This document shows positions 11,244 to 23,200 of a DNA stretch of 64,000 bases, piece after piece. The notes below the pieces were generated by a model, which was given only the letters and a program-made list of their open reading frames with translations, did not search any database and was not told where the DNA came from. A program made the position numbers and the translations under genes. The DNA comes from Zygnema cylindricum (Eukaryota > Streptophyta > Zygnematophyceae > Zygnematales > Zygnemataceae): contig JBBHKE010002734.1 of the NCBI GenBank assembly GCA_037447655.1, forward strand, positions 1 to 64,000, written 5' to 3'. The first letter of the stretch is position 1. Each line of letters starts with the position of its first letter.

Positions 11244-14200
11244 GTTTCACAGTTATTGTATGAAAGCCATATCGAAGAAGATAATTAGCCTCCTTTTTGT
11301 CTTTAATCGCTGAAAAAGTCATTCTCATTCTTAGGTGAACTTCATCGCAACTGGTAGGCCAAACCAAAATTTATGTCGGTAGTTCCAACGATGTTTTTAA
11401 CGTAGTAAATGAGCTTGTCAAATTCCCTAATGTTACTAAAATAGTACGCGGAAAATAAAGCGATGTCATTTTTGTGCAACAAATTCAACCAGTTTTTCCT
11501 GAAATAACCCAATGTGATTCAAGCATTCACACAACCGTGGATGTAAAGTCATTAACCATTTGAAAAATCTCCTTTGAAAGTTTTTTAATTAGACCCCTGA
11601 AAAATTATCAAACGCGTGTATCTTGGCCCCTTTGTTGAATAGAAATTTTGTTTGAACTATTGAATGGACACAGCTGTGGCAGTCAAAATTATCGACAATG
11701 GTACGAAACTCCCATCATCCTAGTTTTCTTGAGGGGAATGAAACATAGATATTAGCGATCAAAAAGTGACAGCATAGGAAAGATATACCGATCTCCGCTA
11801 TTAGAGTTAGTTAGCACTTTTTCAAAATTCACTACTCCAAATTATGTCTTACAATGTGGATTTATGGCCAGTTTTACTAATTATTATTTTTAACCCTATT
11901 TTATGATTGCGGGTTAAAAAAGCTATACTTGAAACTAGAGTGATCAATGTTAGGATTTAGTACTGAGACCTCATCTAGCGACGAGACATTCTCGTAGCTA
12001 AAGCAGCGACGACCAGCGACGAAGTAGTTTCGTCGCTTGATATTTGAAGTGACGTGGAAATTGTTTGGTCGTTTCGGTTCACGCAAGTTCTAGTCGTACT
12101 GTGTGGTTCACGTCTGTTCGCAGTTGACTTTTCTAGCCGTACCGTGTAGTTCAAGTCGGTTCGCACTTGTCGGTCGTTTGTTTCACCACGTTGACTCTTA
12201 CTCGTTTCTAGTCGTGTACTATGCTGTGTTACGTCTTGATGTAGTTTGATTGGTTAGCGCTTAGTGGGTTTTACATGTACGGTTTGGTTGGTATTGTTAC
12301 GTGACATTTGAAGGAGTATATTGAGGCGTAGTGAGAGAGAGGTTTTTATCAATTGAGTGAGAGTTGATCCTCCTTGTAGATTATGAAGGAGTTCAAGGAG
12401 TTAAGGGAGTTTGATAGCTTTGTGGTGTTTCTTGAGGAGTTAGAGGTGGTTAATGAAGATTTTTTTTTTTATGATTAAGAGGAGTTAGAAGAGAGAGTGT
12501 TCTGAGGGTGTGAGGAAATTATGTAAGAAAAGTTATCCGTGGAATATATTGGCTTCCGTGGGGTTATCTTTCTCTTGTGTGTGATTTATCGTTTATGCTT
12601 TCGCTTGCATTTGCACTCAGTTTTTTATTATATGATCCTTCCAATCAACGCTAATAAGGATGAGCGGAGTAGCTTTTGGGCATTGGTGCTGTTTTTTGTT
12701 TTTTGGATAAATGTATAGTTACCGAATGTGAGAGGCAAGTTATGTTCCTTCTTCGGGCTGGCTGTTTAGATTTCAAACTAGTTTTTTTGAAAGGCATTAA
12801 TGACTAGTGATGGGTATCGCACCTGATAAACCGATACCTTATGTGGTGATAACAATCTTGAACCGATACATACAAAAAGTCCCCTTTCTTTTACTTTTTA
12901 CCCAATATGCCGATACCTATTTGACGTCGAGATCGGATACGGAAATAACCCAATGTATCGCCGATGTTTTGAATAAGTCGATGCAACACTGATACGCCGA
13001 TAAAACAAGATTTGTAAGGTTAGATCGGCAGGAGAGAGGGGAAGGAGCGAAGGAGGGATGCAAGGGCATAGGGAAGAGTTAGAGAGGAACGGAGGGAAGG
13101 TGGGAAAGAGGGAGTGAGAGGATGAAGAAGAGAGTGAAGGAGAGGAGGGAACGAGAGAGGGAGTGATAGAAGGAGGACAAAAAGGTCGAGGGCTGTTCTC
13201 TCTCTCCCCCTCCCTCCACCCATGCCCCTCCTCCCTCCTCTTCTCTCCCTCTCCCTCTCTCCATTCCCTGTTAGCAGTAAGAAAGGAAGTGAGGGGGAAG
13301 GAGCTGGTACTCTCTTTCTCTTTCATTTCGAGAGGAGAGAAAGCTAAAGAGAGCAAACCTGCTCAGTTTCTCTATCTCCCTCTCTCTCTCAAAACTTGAA
13401 AAATAAAAATGGTGACAAGGAGATGAAGAGGAAGAGGGCCAGGTGGAGGGAGAGAGATCTAGAGAGAACAACCTGATCTTTTGCTCTTTCTCTGTTCTCG
13501 CGAAGGGAGCAGACTGCTTTCTTTCTGACACCCTCTCTCTCTTTCTTTCTATTGTCATAAGGACAGAAAGCTAAACAGAGCAGCCTCCTCTTTCTCTCTC
13601 TCTCTCCCCCCCCCTCTAAAAACCCGAAAAACTTGAAGGGAGAGAGGAGACGGAGACAGAGCTAGCGAGAGCTGTTTAAGCTCTCTCTATCTCTTTCCCC
13701 GCCGGTCTCTCTCCCTCTCTTTCTCTCTCGCTATTTTTGTGAGGCTAACAGAATCAACATAAATTATGGTGAGCAGAATAACCACAGTGGTAACCTGAAA
13801 ATTGTTGATTTATGTCTTTTTCCTTTACATTATATTCCAACCGAACACACTCTATCTATAGTGAGCATTATTACCACACAGTCATTTGTAAGTGTTTAAA
13901 TTATGGATTGTCTCTTCGGTGAAGTGCGGGAACTTGGTATTGGTTAGAGCGATGAATTTTCAGCTTTGGATGCGAATTGTCACTGTACAGCAAACAAATA
14001 TCAAACATGCTCATGCGGATTTAGGCTTGGCAACATTTGCAATCTCATTTTTGGTCAAATACGAGGGTTTAAGCTGCTTATGATATCTGAGTTTGCGACA
14101 AATCATCTTAGTTGCTGGAGGGACAAATGGTGAAGATATTCTTGGAGCTGAAATTTTTCAAGTCATTGTTTTAAATCATTATAAAATTTCTTAATTATCT

Positions 14201-17200
14201 CTAACTTGTAATCGTAGTTATCCTCTAACTTTTTCTCTTTGAATCTTTCAGAAAGTCCACCACCACCACCACCATCACCACCACCACCCCCACCTTCACC
14301 TCCACCACCACCTCCATCACCACCACCACCCCCACCGTCACCTCCACCACCTCCATCGCCATCACCACCACCACCACCTCCATCTTCTTCTAGCGGTAAC
14401 TCCTTAACCGGAAGACAATTTAAGTTGGCATGTTTTGCTTTGCATGCACACTTTTTTTGTATAATATAACATAATATGCAGAAATACTACCATTTAGATT
14501 ACCGGTTCTTTATGGTGTTTTTAGGGTGTTTTTTAAGATTTTCAGGGTGTTTAGGTGATGCAAGGGTTTGGTTTTTCTGCCGTTTTAAATGCAGTATGCT
14601 AAGTTCTGGTTTTTCCGTCACTTTAAAGACGGGGTATGCAAACTTCTGCTTTGTGTCGTTTTAAATGACTGTGTTATGAGTCAGATGTCTTTTTTTTGAC
14701 ATGGACTAGTTTTATTTAGTGATATAGTGATGGAGTTTTAGAGTTATTTAGGGTGTTTGAGATTTGTTTAGGGTTTTTAAGAAATGTAAACTTGTGAATA
14801 TTCTTAAATGACTTCATCATGAGCCTGAGATCCTTTTTGTGAATTAAGTAAACCTTTCATAGTTGTTCGAGTTAATAACCCTAATGCGGTCTTGTGTCTC
14901 TTTGACCTAAAACTGTAACCTAGAACTAAAGTTGAAAGAGTCGCTATAAAAGAGGCACACAATCTAGCCCTAGATTGACATCACAACCACATCTGCACTA
15001 ATAATCCACTCTCTATCTAATTTTTCACTATTCTTGTCATTTCTGCTCAAAAAAGCTTGAATTCTCTAAGTTCTATTGGTAGCTCTACCAGCTCTACCTG
15101 GTAGTGTACAAATGGTTGCACTAATGGTAATTGTCCCATCAATAGTTGAACCTCCTGTAGAGTGTGTACTTGGTTATATATTGATGTGGTTACACAATAC
15201 CAGATAATTTTATATCTACATTATGCTTATCCATTTTTATTGCTTTCGGTACTTGGTCTTCAAATGTCATAACATTCTCGTTTTCAAATATTGACCATTC
15301 TACAACTTTAACTTAAGCGGATCATCTCGCCTTAACCCCCTCCAGATTACAAATTATATCGGGTATTGATACTCAAGTGGGTTGGGCACTCTTTTAAGAT
15401 TTGATCCCACTGCTTCAAGACAATGGCACTGAAGAGAGTCATTAGGGTTGAGTCATTAGGGTTGAGAGTCATTAGGGTTGAGAGTCATTAGGGTTGAGTG
15501 TAATTAGGGTTAAGTGTCATTAGGGTTGAGAGTCATTAGGGTTGAGAGTCATTAGGGTTGAGAGTCATTAGGTTTGAGGATCATTAGGGTTGGGATCTAT
15601 TTGGACTTTTCCAGGGTTAGCCACGGGAAATCGGGCGGACCAGTCAATTTATTAAGATAGATAACGTTATTGCTAAATGTGCGATGCCAAAAACCGTCAA
15701 GGTACAAAATGGGAAAAAATATTAATTAAAATAGGAACATCTATTAAGTGCGTTACAACCAAAAAGGGGACACCGAAAATCAAAAAACCGTGCACACCGA
15801 AATTGCCCCCCTCTTTTTCTCCCTCTCAATCATCCTCTTCCTCTTATTCCCTCCTCCCACTCTCTCCCAATTTCCCTCTCCACTCAATCTCCCCCTAGGT
15901 TTGCCTCCTCCCCCCCTCCTCTCCCCTTATCCCTGCCGCTCTCCCTCTTTTCCCCCTCCCCCCTGTCCTTCTCCCTCTTCCTCTCAATCCTCCTCTCCCA
16001 TTCCCTCTCTCTCCCGGTTTGCCTTTCCCACTCCCCCTTCGTCTCCCTCTCCTTCTCTCGAAGTTCTTACGAAGATTTCTTGGCCATCGCAAAAAAGGAT
16101 TTTAACTCGCAAAGTTTGGAGTTCAACTCATTTCTCCTTCCTTTTTTCTTCATATTGATTAGAATCTATACTAACCTAAGTAAATGCTCAAAATTGGTAA
16201 AGAATGAATTACTTAACAAAATTTATGCCCAGATGGAGGATCTTTTTAGACGTCCTTTGAGGAGCTACGAAGTACAATGCAATAATTCTTGTTGAGTATT
16301 TCATTGTTGTTGTTGATAACATTTGAAAATATTTTTTTAGTGATTAAGTAGTTTGCAAACTTCCATCGTTACACAATGTTTTGGGATTGCAACCAAAATA
16401 ACGGAGTCGCTACTCTATTATTTTTTTGTTGCTGTTTTCAACCATAACTGGTATTCTATTGTGTGTGCTTAAACATAGAACCTGTGAACTTAGTTTAGTA
16501 ATTTGAGACACTTAATTATACTAACCGATTTTGACCAATTTTGACCAACATACTTAACATTGACCGACATACTTATACAACCTGTGGCAGGCAAATCCAA
16601 TATTATTCTGATTGGAATCGTCGCCGGGTCCACTGCAGTCGTCATTTCTCTATTAGCCTTTTTAGGCTGTTGCTATTTTCAGCGTTACCGAAGTGAGGAT
16701 AAACCCTAAAACCTGTGTTTTTCTTAATTAACCATTACCATGATCATTCATTTGCTCTTCATTACAGAATCATGATGGACAAGACGAAATTTATGCAAAC
16801 GTAATTTGTATCCATGTTGCTGTTTACCTTTAAGGTGATTCACACTCTTGAACGTGGCAGCACATGGAAGACCCATTGACCTTCCGGTTCGAATATGCCA
16901 AAAAACATGTTTAAGCAAAATAATTTCCTGCGTGTGCTTGTTTGAAAATAAACATTTTTCTTTTGGTGATTGTGCACAAAGCAAAGCAGCAAGAATGCAA
17001 CTTCACAATGTTTTCGGATTGCTCCTTGAAGATGCCACAAGGTCGTAGCGTAATCGACAATTCATTCATTTTATTTTCTCATTTTCTCTAATGCTTACTT
17101 GCATAATAAGAATGTGACTGGCCCTGAAAAAGCATGCAATAGAGTGGTCCCAATCTTATATCCTTTTAGCCAACATCTTTCAACTCCATAGTGGTTTCTT

Positions 17201-20200
17201 AGAAATTTTGAAATTGAAAACATTTTGCGGAAGTACAAATGTATGTAGGAATGTACAAAAGTATCACTATTAGACTTATCATTGCCTCATAGTGCAGTCA
17301 CCGTCCGCGTCTAACCGACAGTGTGGCACAGTGGATGTTGCAAGCGTTCAACTTGAATTTGTGAATATCCAAAAAAATTCAATACGAAGGATAATGATGC
17401 TACCATATTAAAATATTTCAAGAACTATTTTTATTCCGGTTGTTATTTTGTTACCAATATGGTACAGTTCTTGTTTATCGTAAATAAGTGATGCATTACA
17501 CGTTAAGATTTTTTTTTTTACAAACGTTTTCCATTTATTTAAAAACATTTCGAAATTTTTTCACAAGAAACGTGAAAAGGACTGTAGTATCGTTGGTTTT
17601 TCGTAATTAAACAGAAAAAGGAGTAGCTCTTGGAGAGAAACGCTCCGTGAAACGAATTTCCCTCTCAGATATCACGGCAGCCACAAAGAACTTTAGTAAA
17701 GACAATATACTTGGAGAAGGAGGCTATGGCACTGTATATGTAGGAGTGAAGTGGGATGGAGAGAAGTGGGCGGTGAAGAGGGCAATTAACGCCTCCATAG
17801 TGAGCTTACCAGCTTTTAAGCAAGAGGTAAGAAGGTCCACAAGAAGTGAATGCAAGAATGTATATTCGGAAAGTCAAGTGTTCAAGTTGTAAACAGAGGA
17901 GAATATGTGAAGTTCAAAAACCCTTTTAGTGTCCACAAAAGTAAGCCAGAATTGAAATAACCTATTTTCCGGTAACATTCGTAGTTTAAGGTCTCCTCCA
18001 AAATTTTTAACTTGTTAACACCACTAGTGGTTTGGCTGGAAGTCAAGGATGGCATTGAAATGAATTTCTGCCTTAAAGCCAATCATTTCTATTACTCTAT
18101 CTGCCTCTTGCACTTGTGGCTGAAGACGCCATCCACTCTTATTGGAAATTTTAGGTTATCATGTTTAAGTTTTGGTCGTTGCTGAAGATGAAACGAGTAT
18201 CATCGATACGTAGTATAAGTGAAATTAACTCTGAACTGAAGGTGAGCATCTTTTGACCTGAATTTCATCTCCTGTCTGTCTATGACATATTTTACAGGTG
18301 GACATTATCTCTCAAATGAGCCACACCAATATTGTTCAACTCCTGGGATATTGCGACGAGGGCTCCGAGCAGATTCTTGTGTACGAGTTCATGGAAAGGG
18401 GCAGTTTGAGAAAACTTCTGCATGATGAAGAAGGTTTGCTTGACATATGATAACCCTAGCTTCCCTTCACAAATTAAGCACGATTTCCTCAAATCGTTTC
18501 AACTTCGTCGAATTGAAATGTTCCAGTCAAACAGTGTAAACCATCTTTGTGTATCATAAATATAGACCACCCAACTTAGTATGTCTAAGGTAAAAATATC
18601 TGGCAAAACTATGCTGATTATCTTGAGCAGTATTGCTGAGATAATTTGCTTTGAATGTTAAAGGCTTTGTATGGAAATCAACTTTTGTGGATTTTTGTTC
18701 AGACTATACAGTAAATATTCAGACGTTATTTGACCAAGTATTGCCTGAATTTCAAACGATCTAGCTGACAGTAGAATATTCCCACTTGCGGAATGCCGGA
18801 AATGTTTGAAGGAATGTTTTCTATAACAGATATTTGGCCGGAATCGGGTAAGAATTGGGAGATTCTGCCCGATTTTAACCAAACATCCGGTAACATTCTG
18901 TAAATATTCCTTCAACAATTGAAAACATCCAGAAAAATCTTTTATTTCAAAATCAATGTTTTTCTTATCTATTATTTACTCAAGTCTCATATTTCGATTT
19001 ACGCCCTCCAACCTAATTATGTGCCTCTACTCTTCTGCTTTTGGGTTTTATCAAGCGAACGTACAGGCTTCTAAGAGTTGACTAGGAAGAATCTCCAAGT
19101 AAATTTTCATAGCTTGATTTCAAATGCAGTCGAGTTTCCCTAACATTCGAGTTGTTGTGTGGTTATTGGTGATGGTGTAGGGGAAAGCTTAACATTCCAG
19201 CAAAGGGTGGAGATAGCGATTGATGTCGCAGAAGGCCTTCGTTATTTGCACCACTATGCGGGAGCCACCGCCATTCACCGAGATATTAAGTCCGATAATA
19301 TTCTGGTCAACTCCAAATTCAAGGTATAGTCTAGAGCTGAGCCTCTAATGAGCCTTGTTGCCTCAAATCATAATCCCCGCTTTCATTTCTTTCATTGAAA
19401 AGAAAACGAGGCAAATGAAATAAGTGATGTCAGAAAATAGTTTCTTCTTTTTATTCGTGACTTATTGTAAAAATGCCGCTCAACAATATGAAAGGTGTAC
19501 TTTCATGTATTGGTAGTAACAAAGAAAGCTTACATGTTGGAGTGTAGGAATAGTTAATACCCCGGGTATTTCATCAATATGGAGCATATTTGACTCTTTT
19601 TGGAACAACCATTTATTTTATGAATTTAATCCCTTTGTGATTATATTATTACAAATATACGCTTCCTAATTACATTAGTCTATTTTGTTTTTCAAAATGT
19701 TCCATTATGTCCCTAAAGATAAAATATACACCGAATATTGTGAAAAAGAGGGAAACCTCACTTTTCTCAAAATTTTGTAGCAAGAACCAAGTAGGAAAGG
19801 AAAAGGGAATCAATCTCCTTTTGACGTAAAAACATAAGTTGGTCTTAAAAACACTATTTTAAATGGCCCATAATGAGCCACGTTGCAAAATGTAATATAT
19901 TGTGGTAATAGTGTTAATGCTATCGAAGTTGATGAAACGGAATGTGTTATAAGGAAAAGGAGGCTTCCGGCAGGACTGCGGAGTATATGTGAGATGTTAA
20001 TTTTGGTTGTTTTACCGTGGAGGTCGCAATTAGTGTAAATGGATCATCTAGTATTATAGCGAAATTGGTATTGACAAAACTCATGTAGTTCATGGCGACG
20101 TGGTGGATTTTTTTCTTAAAGAGTATTATAAGCATTAAACACTTTTATCATGTATCTTCTTTTGTTTCTTGTGTTTCTATTACCAAAGCTGATTTATAAG

Positions 20201-23200
20201 GAAAGTTGCATGTGTGCTCCTATCTATTCCTTCTTTGAGTGTACAGAATTAAGTGTGGCTAGTCAATCCTTTACACATGATTTTCTCCTCGATGTCATAC
20301 ATTTTGTAACGTATTTGAGTGGTCTGAAGTTGCTCATATCCCGATTGGAATATTCTATTAGTTTTACTAATTCATTGCCTTGGTAATGGCTACACTCAAT
20401 GTTGAAGCTGAACACTGGTTGTTAAGCTACTATTCACGTAACCTATTACCACATTCTATCTTGTGACTAAGTGGAAGCTGTTTTGGATTGGCATCCCTTT
20501 TTACAGGGAAAACTTGCGGACTTTGGTCTGCTTAAAGACAACCCAGACCACTTGATTGACGTTGCCAGCATAGCCGAAATTACGGGAGCTCAAGGCTACG
20601 TAAAGATGAAATCGAGCAAATATGATGACTTTTCTGGAAAAACAAAAATTGCCGGAACTCCAGGATACATGGATCCTGCTTATTTGAAAACATCCCAAGT
20701 CACTACAAAAAGCGATGTGTACAGGTCAGCAAAACCCTGTCCTTGCCGTAGGAATTCTAGTCGTGATTTCAAATGCCGACAACAGATATTTTGAGCCATG
20801 TGTGGCATGCGCGACAACCTTTTCCTCAATACTGGAGGGATGCTCACCAGGAAGTCCGAGTGATTCCACGTAACTTTTGTTCGATGGATTTTAAGAAATT
20901 TTCTTCTAAATGGACTCTTTTCTGTGTATGCATGAAATGAAGCTTTGGCGTGGTCCTCTTTGAGCTTATCACCGGAAGGAGAGCGATTTTAAAGGACGAC
21001 TCGGCCCCGGAAGACGATCCCACTTTGGATACTTTGGTGCACTGGGTGAGTAGAACCGGGAGGCACATTGAACGCGTTTTGGCTGGCAATAAGCTGCTGT
21101 GATTGTCTTCAAAGTGCTTGTTTCTTTTTCCTTTTCCTTTTTGCGACACAGTTTTGGTTTTTGTTTGCTGGCTCCTAAACGTCTGAAGGAATGAATCCTC
21201 TTCATTTCTCTATTCTGAAAATGATAACACCTTAAAATTGATGTCACATAGTCCCATGTCAAATCAACGTCTTTGTAATCGTTTATCAATATCCAAACGA
21301 AATTAGGGAAAATGTAAATTTAGGGCAAAATTACATGACGGCTTGCTACCAATTCCTTTCGTTGGTATAGTTAACACTATTATAAAATTCTGAGATAAAA
21401 ACGACTAGATTACTATTTTGAACAATAGTAGCGACGAGCAATTTACGAACGACAATTAACAACCTAAATGAGAGCATAAGCAACAAAAACTTAAGTTAGA
21501 GTTGTTGGATTATTGTCGTTTCGCGGTATTTCCGCGAAGCGTCATACCAACATTTAATTGTTGACGTGAAGTACCACGTCATCATACGAAACGTACGATG
21601 TAAGTTTCGTGGTACTAATTTTGAAGCGTCCGCGAACGAAACATACTATTTCGTTTCGCGTGACTTTTGTCTTCATGTACAGATGTTTGATTTTGCGTGC
21701 AGGTGTACTTGTGAAGCGACACGTGTTAAGTCAACGTTTGGAGTTTGTTGTTTCGAAGGAAGAAAGCGCGTGCGCCTTCCTTCGTGGAATTTTCATTGAA
21801 GAGTGCACAGTCAGCTAGGGACAGACTTCGTCGCTACGCTAAGTTCTGCTTGTCTTATCTTGTTGTCTCTTAGTGTAGAGTAGCGAGCATATATAGGCAG
21901 CAGTGTACATGTGCAGAGTATTAATTAATCAACCAATTAATCATAGAGGATTAATATTGGAGTAGAGATTATTTAAAAGAGAAGAGTGAAGAGAGAGAAG
22001 AGAGAAGAGACATGATGTAAAGAGGCTTCGGCTAAGAACACTTATAAATCTTTTTGGCTGAATATTCCTCTTGTCTTTTATGAGCTTCCGCTGTGTAATG
22101 ATTTTTGTATTGTGAATTATTTTTGTAAAACTCCTTTGCTTAAAATCCTACAATTGGTATCGGAGCTAGTGCTTCGGAGATAGAGAGAGAGCGCATGGGG
22201 AGGAAGAAGAATAGAAATACTCCTTCCCCCATGTCGACTTCGGAGAGAGCAAGAGAGTTCAGTTTTTCGGGTTCTCAATTTGAGGAGACTCGGAATACGG
22301 AGAGAAAATTTGAGGAGATGTTTGATACATTAATGAGATATGTAGATTCACGATTTCAAACTCGATCTAGTGAGAAAAGAGAATTTGCTTCATTTCAGGC
22401 TTCCGATCCATTCAGTGGAGGAGCTAATGAGAGTGAGATAAAAGAGAGAATTAGGAAAGGTAAAGCAAAGGTAGAGGAAGATTCAGATTTTAAAGAAGCG
22501 TTGGATAATGAAGATGATTATAATATGTCGAGGAAATCCGTGGCCTTTAATGGCACCAATTATGCGGTTTGGAAGAAATTTATTTCAAATCAACTTATTC
22601 TCAAGAGGCTTTGGAGGATTGTCAATGGAGAAGAGAAGATGCCAACGGAGAGCAAGGCACGTGCTCAATGGAGGTTGAAAGATATTGCGGCAACGACCGG
22701 TTTGATGAAGAATTGCACTTCTTCCGTGCTTGATCATTTCCTCGCTCACGGAACGGCCCATGAGTGTTGGCAAGCACTTGAAGAGCAATATGAGAAAGGT
22801 GTTGAGAACAAAGGTCAATATGTTTATACGGATTTTATGAATTTTAAAATCAAGTCAAATGAATTGATGGATGATACCGTGAAGCGCTTCAATATCATAC
22901 TCGAGCAATTACTCAACAATGGTCGAGTTATTTTGGATGCGGATAAATTAAGCGTATTTCTTAACGCTTTGCCGGAGAAGCTTTCGCATCTTAAAGCTAT
23001 TTTACGAGCGAAGGCGGATAACACTTTCGGATTCACCGTCAATTTTATCAAAATGTCGGAGGGAACTCCATCGGCTTCTTCAAGTGGAGGAGGAGGAGTT
23101 CTCAACTCTACTACTCCCGAAACCCCGGATCTCAACTATGCCGGTGGTAGAGGAGGTGGTAGAGGAGGTGGCCCGAGAGGTGGTGGTGGCGGCCGAGGCA

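Larger units (their letters stand above)
11244..14251 (+). other. intron 1 of the lectin kinase gene (3.0 kb)
   Basis: The donor is GTTTCA after 11243 and the acceptor is TCTTTCAG before 14252. It holds a solo copia-type LTR (11948-12643), a hAT-like fragment near 12.8-13.0 kb and a purine/pyrimidine block at 13.02-13.74 kb. The stretches 11244-11942 and 13.74-14.25 kb show no other feature. Confidence 0.6.
14396..16590 (+). other. intron 2 of the lectin kinase gene (2.2 kb)
   Basis: The donor GTAACT follows 14395 and the acceptor TGTGGCAG precedes 16591. It carries a decayed copy of the lectin exon start (15085-15435), a tandem TTAGGGTTGA repeat and a CT-rich tract. The stretches 14.40-15.08 and 16.06-16.59 kb show nothing else. 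Confidence 0.6.

Noticed and set aside
10832-11263. Independent small lectin gene starting at ATG 10832
   Set aside because: Lectin homology extends upstream of this ATG in the same frame (HGDGFAFVI...), so it is an internal Met of the lectin exon.
12898-13558. Several Ser/Leu and Glu/Arg-rich frames on both strands
   Set aside because: Products of the purine/pyrimidine tract in intron 1; no codon structure or domain.
15436-15595. Possible internal telomere repeat
   Set aside because: The unit is 14-16 bp with a TTAGGG core, not the 7-bp TTTAGGG array; it is better called a minisatellite.
16768-16800. 33-bp candidate mini-exon between transmembrane and kinase exons
   Set aside because: It has AG and GT borders, but including it in the phase required by exon 3 gives an immediate stop, whereas exon 3 joins exon 4 directly in phase.
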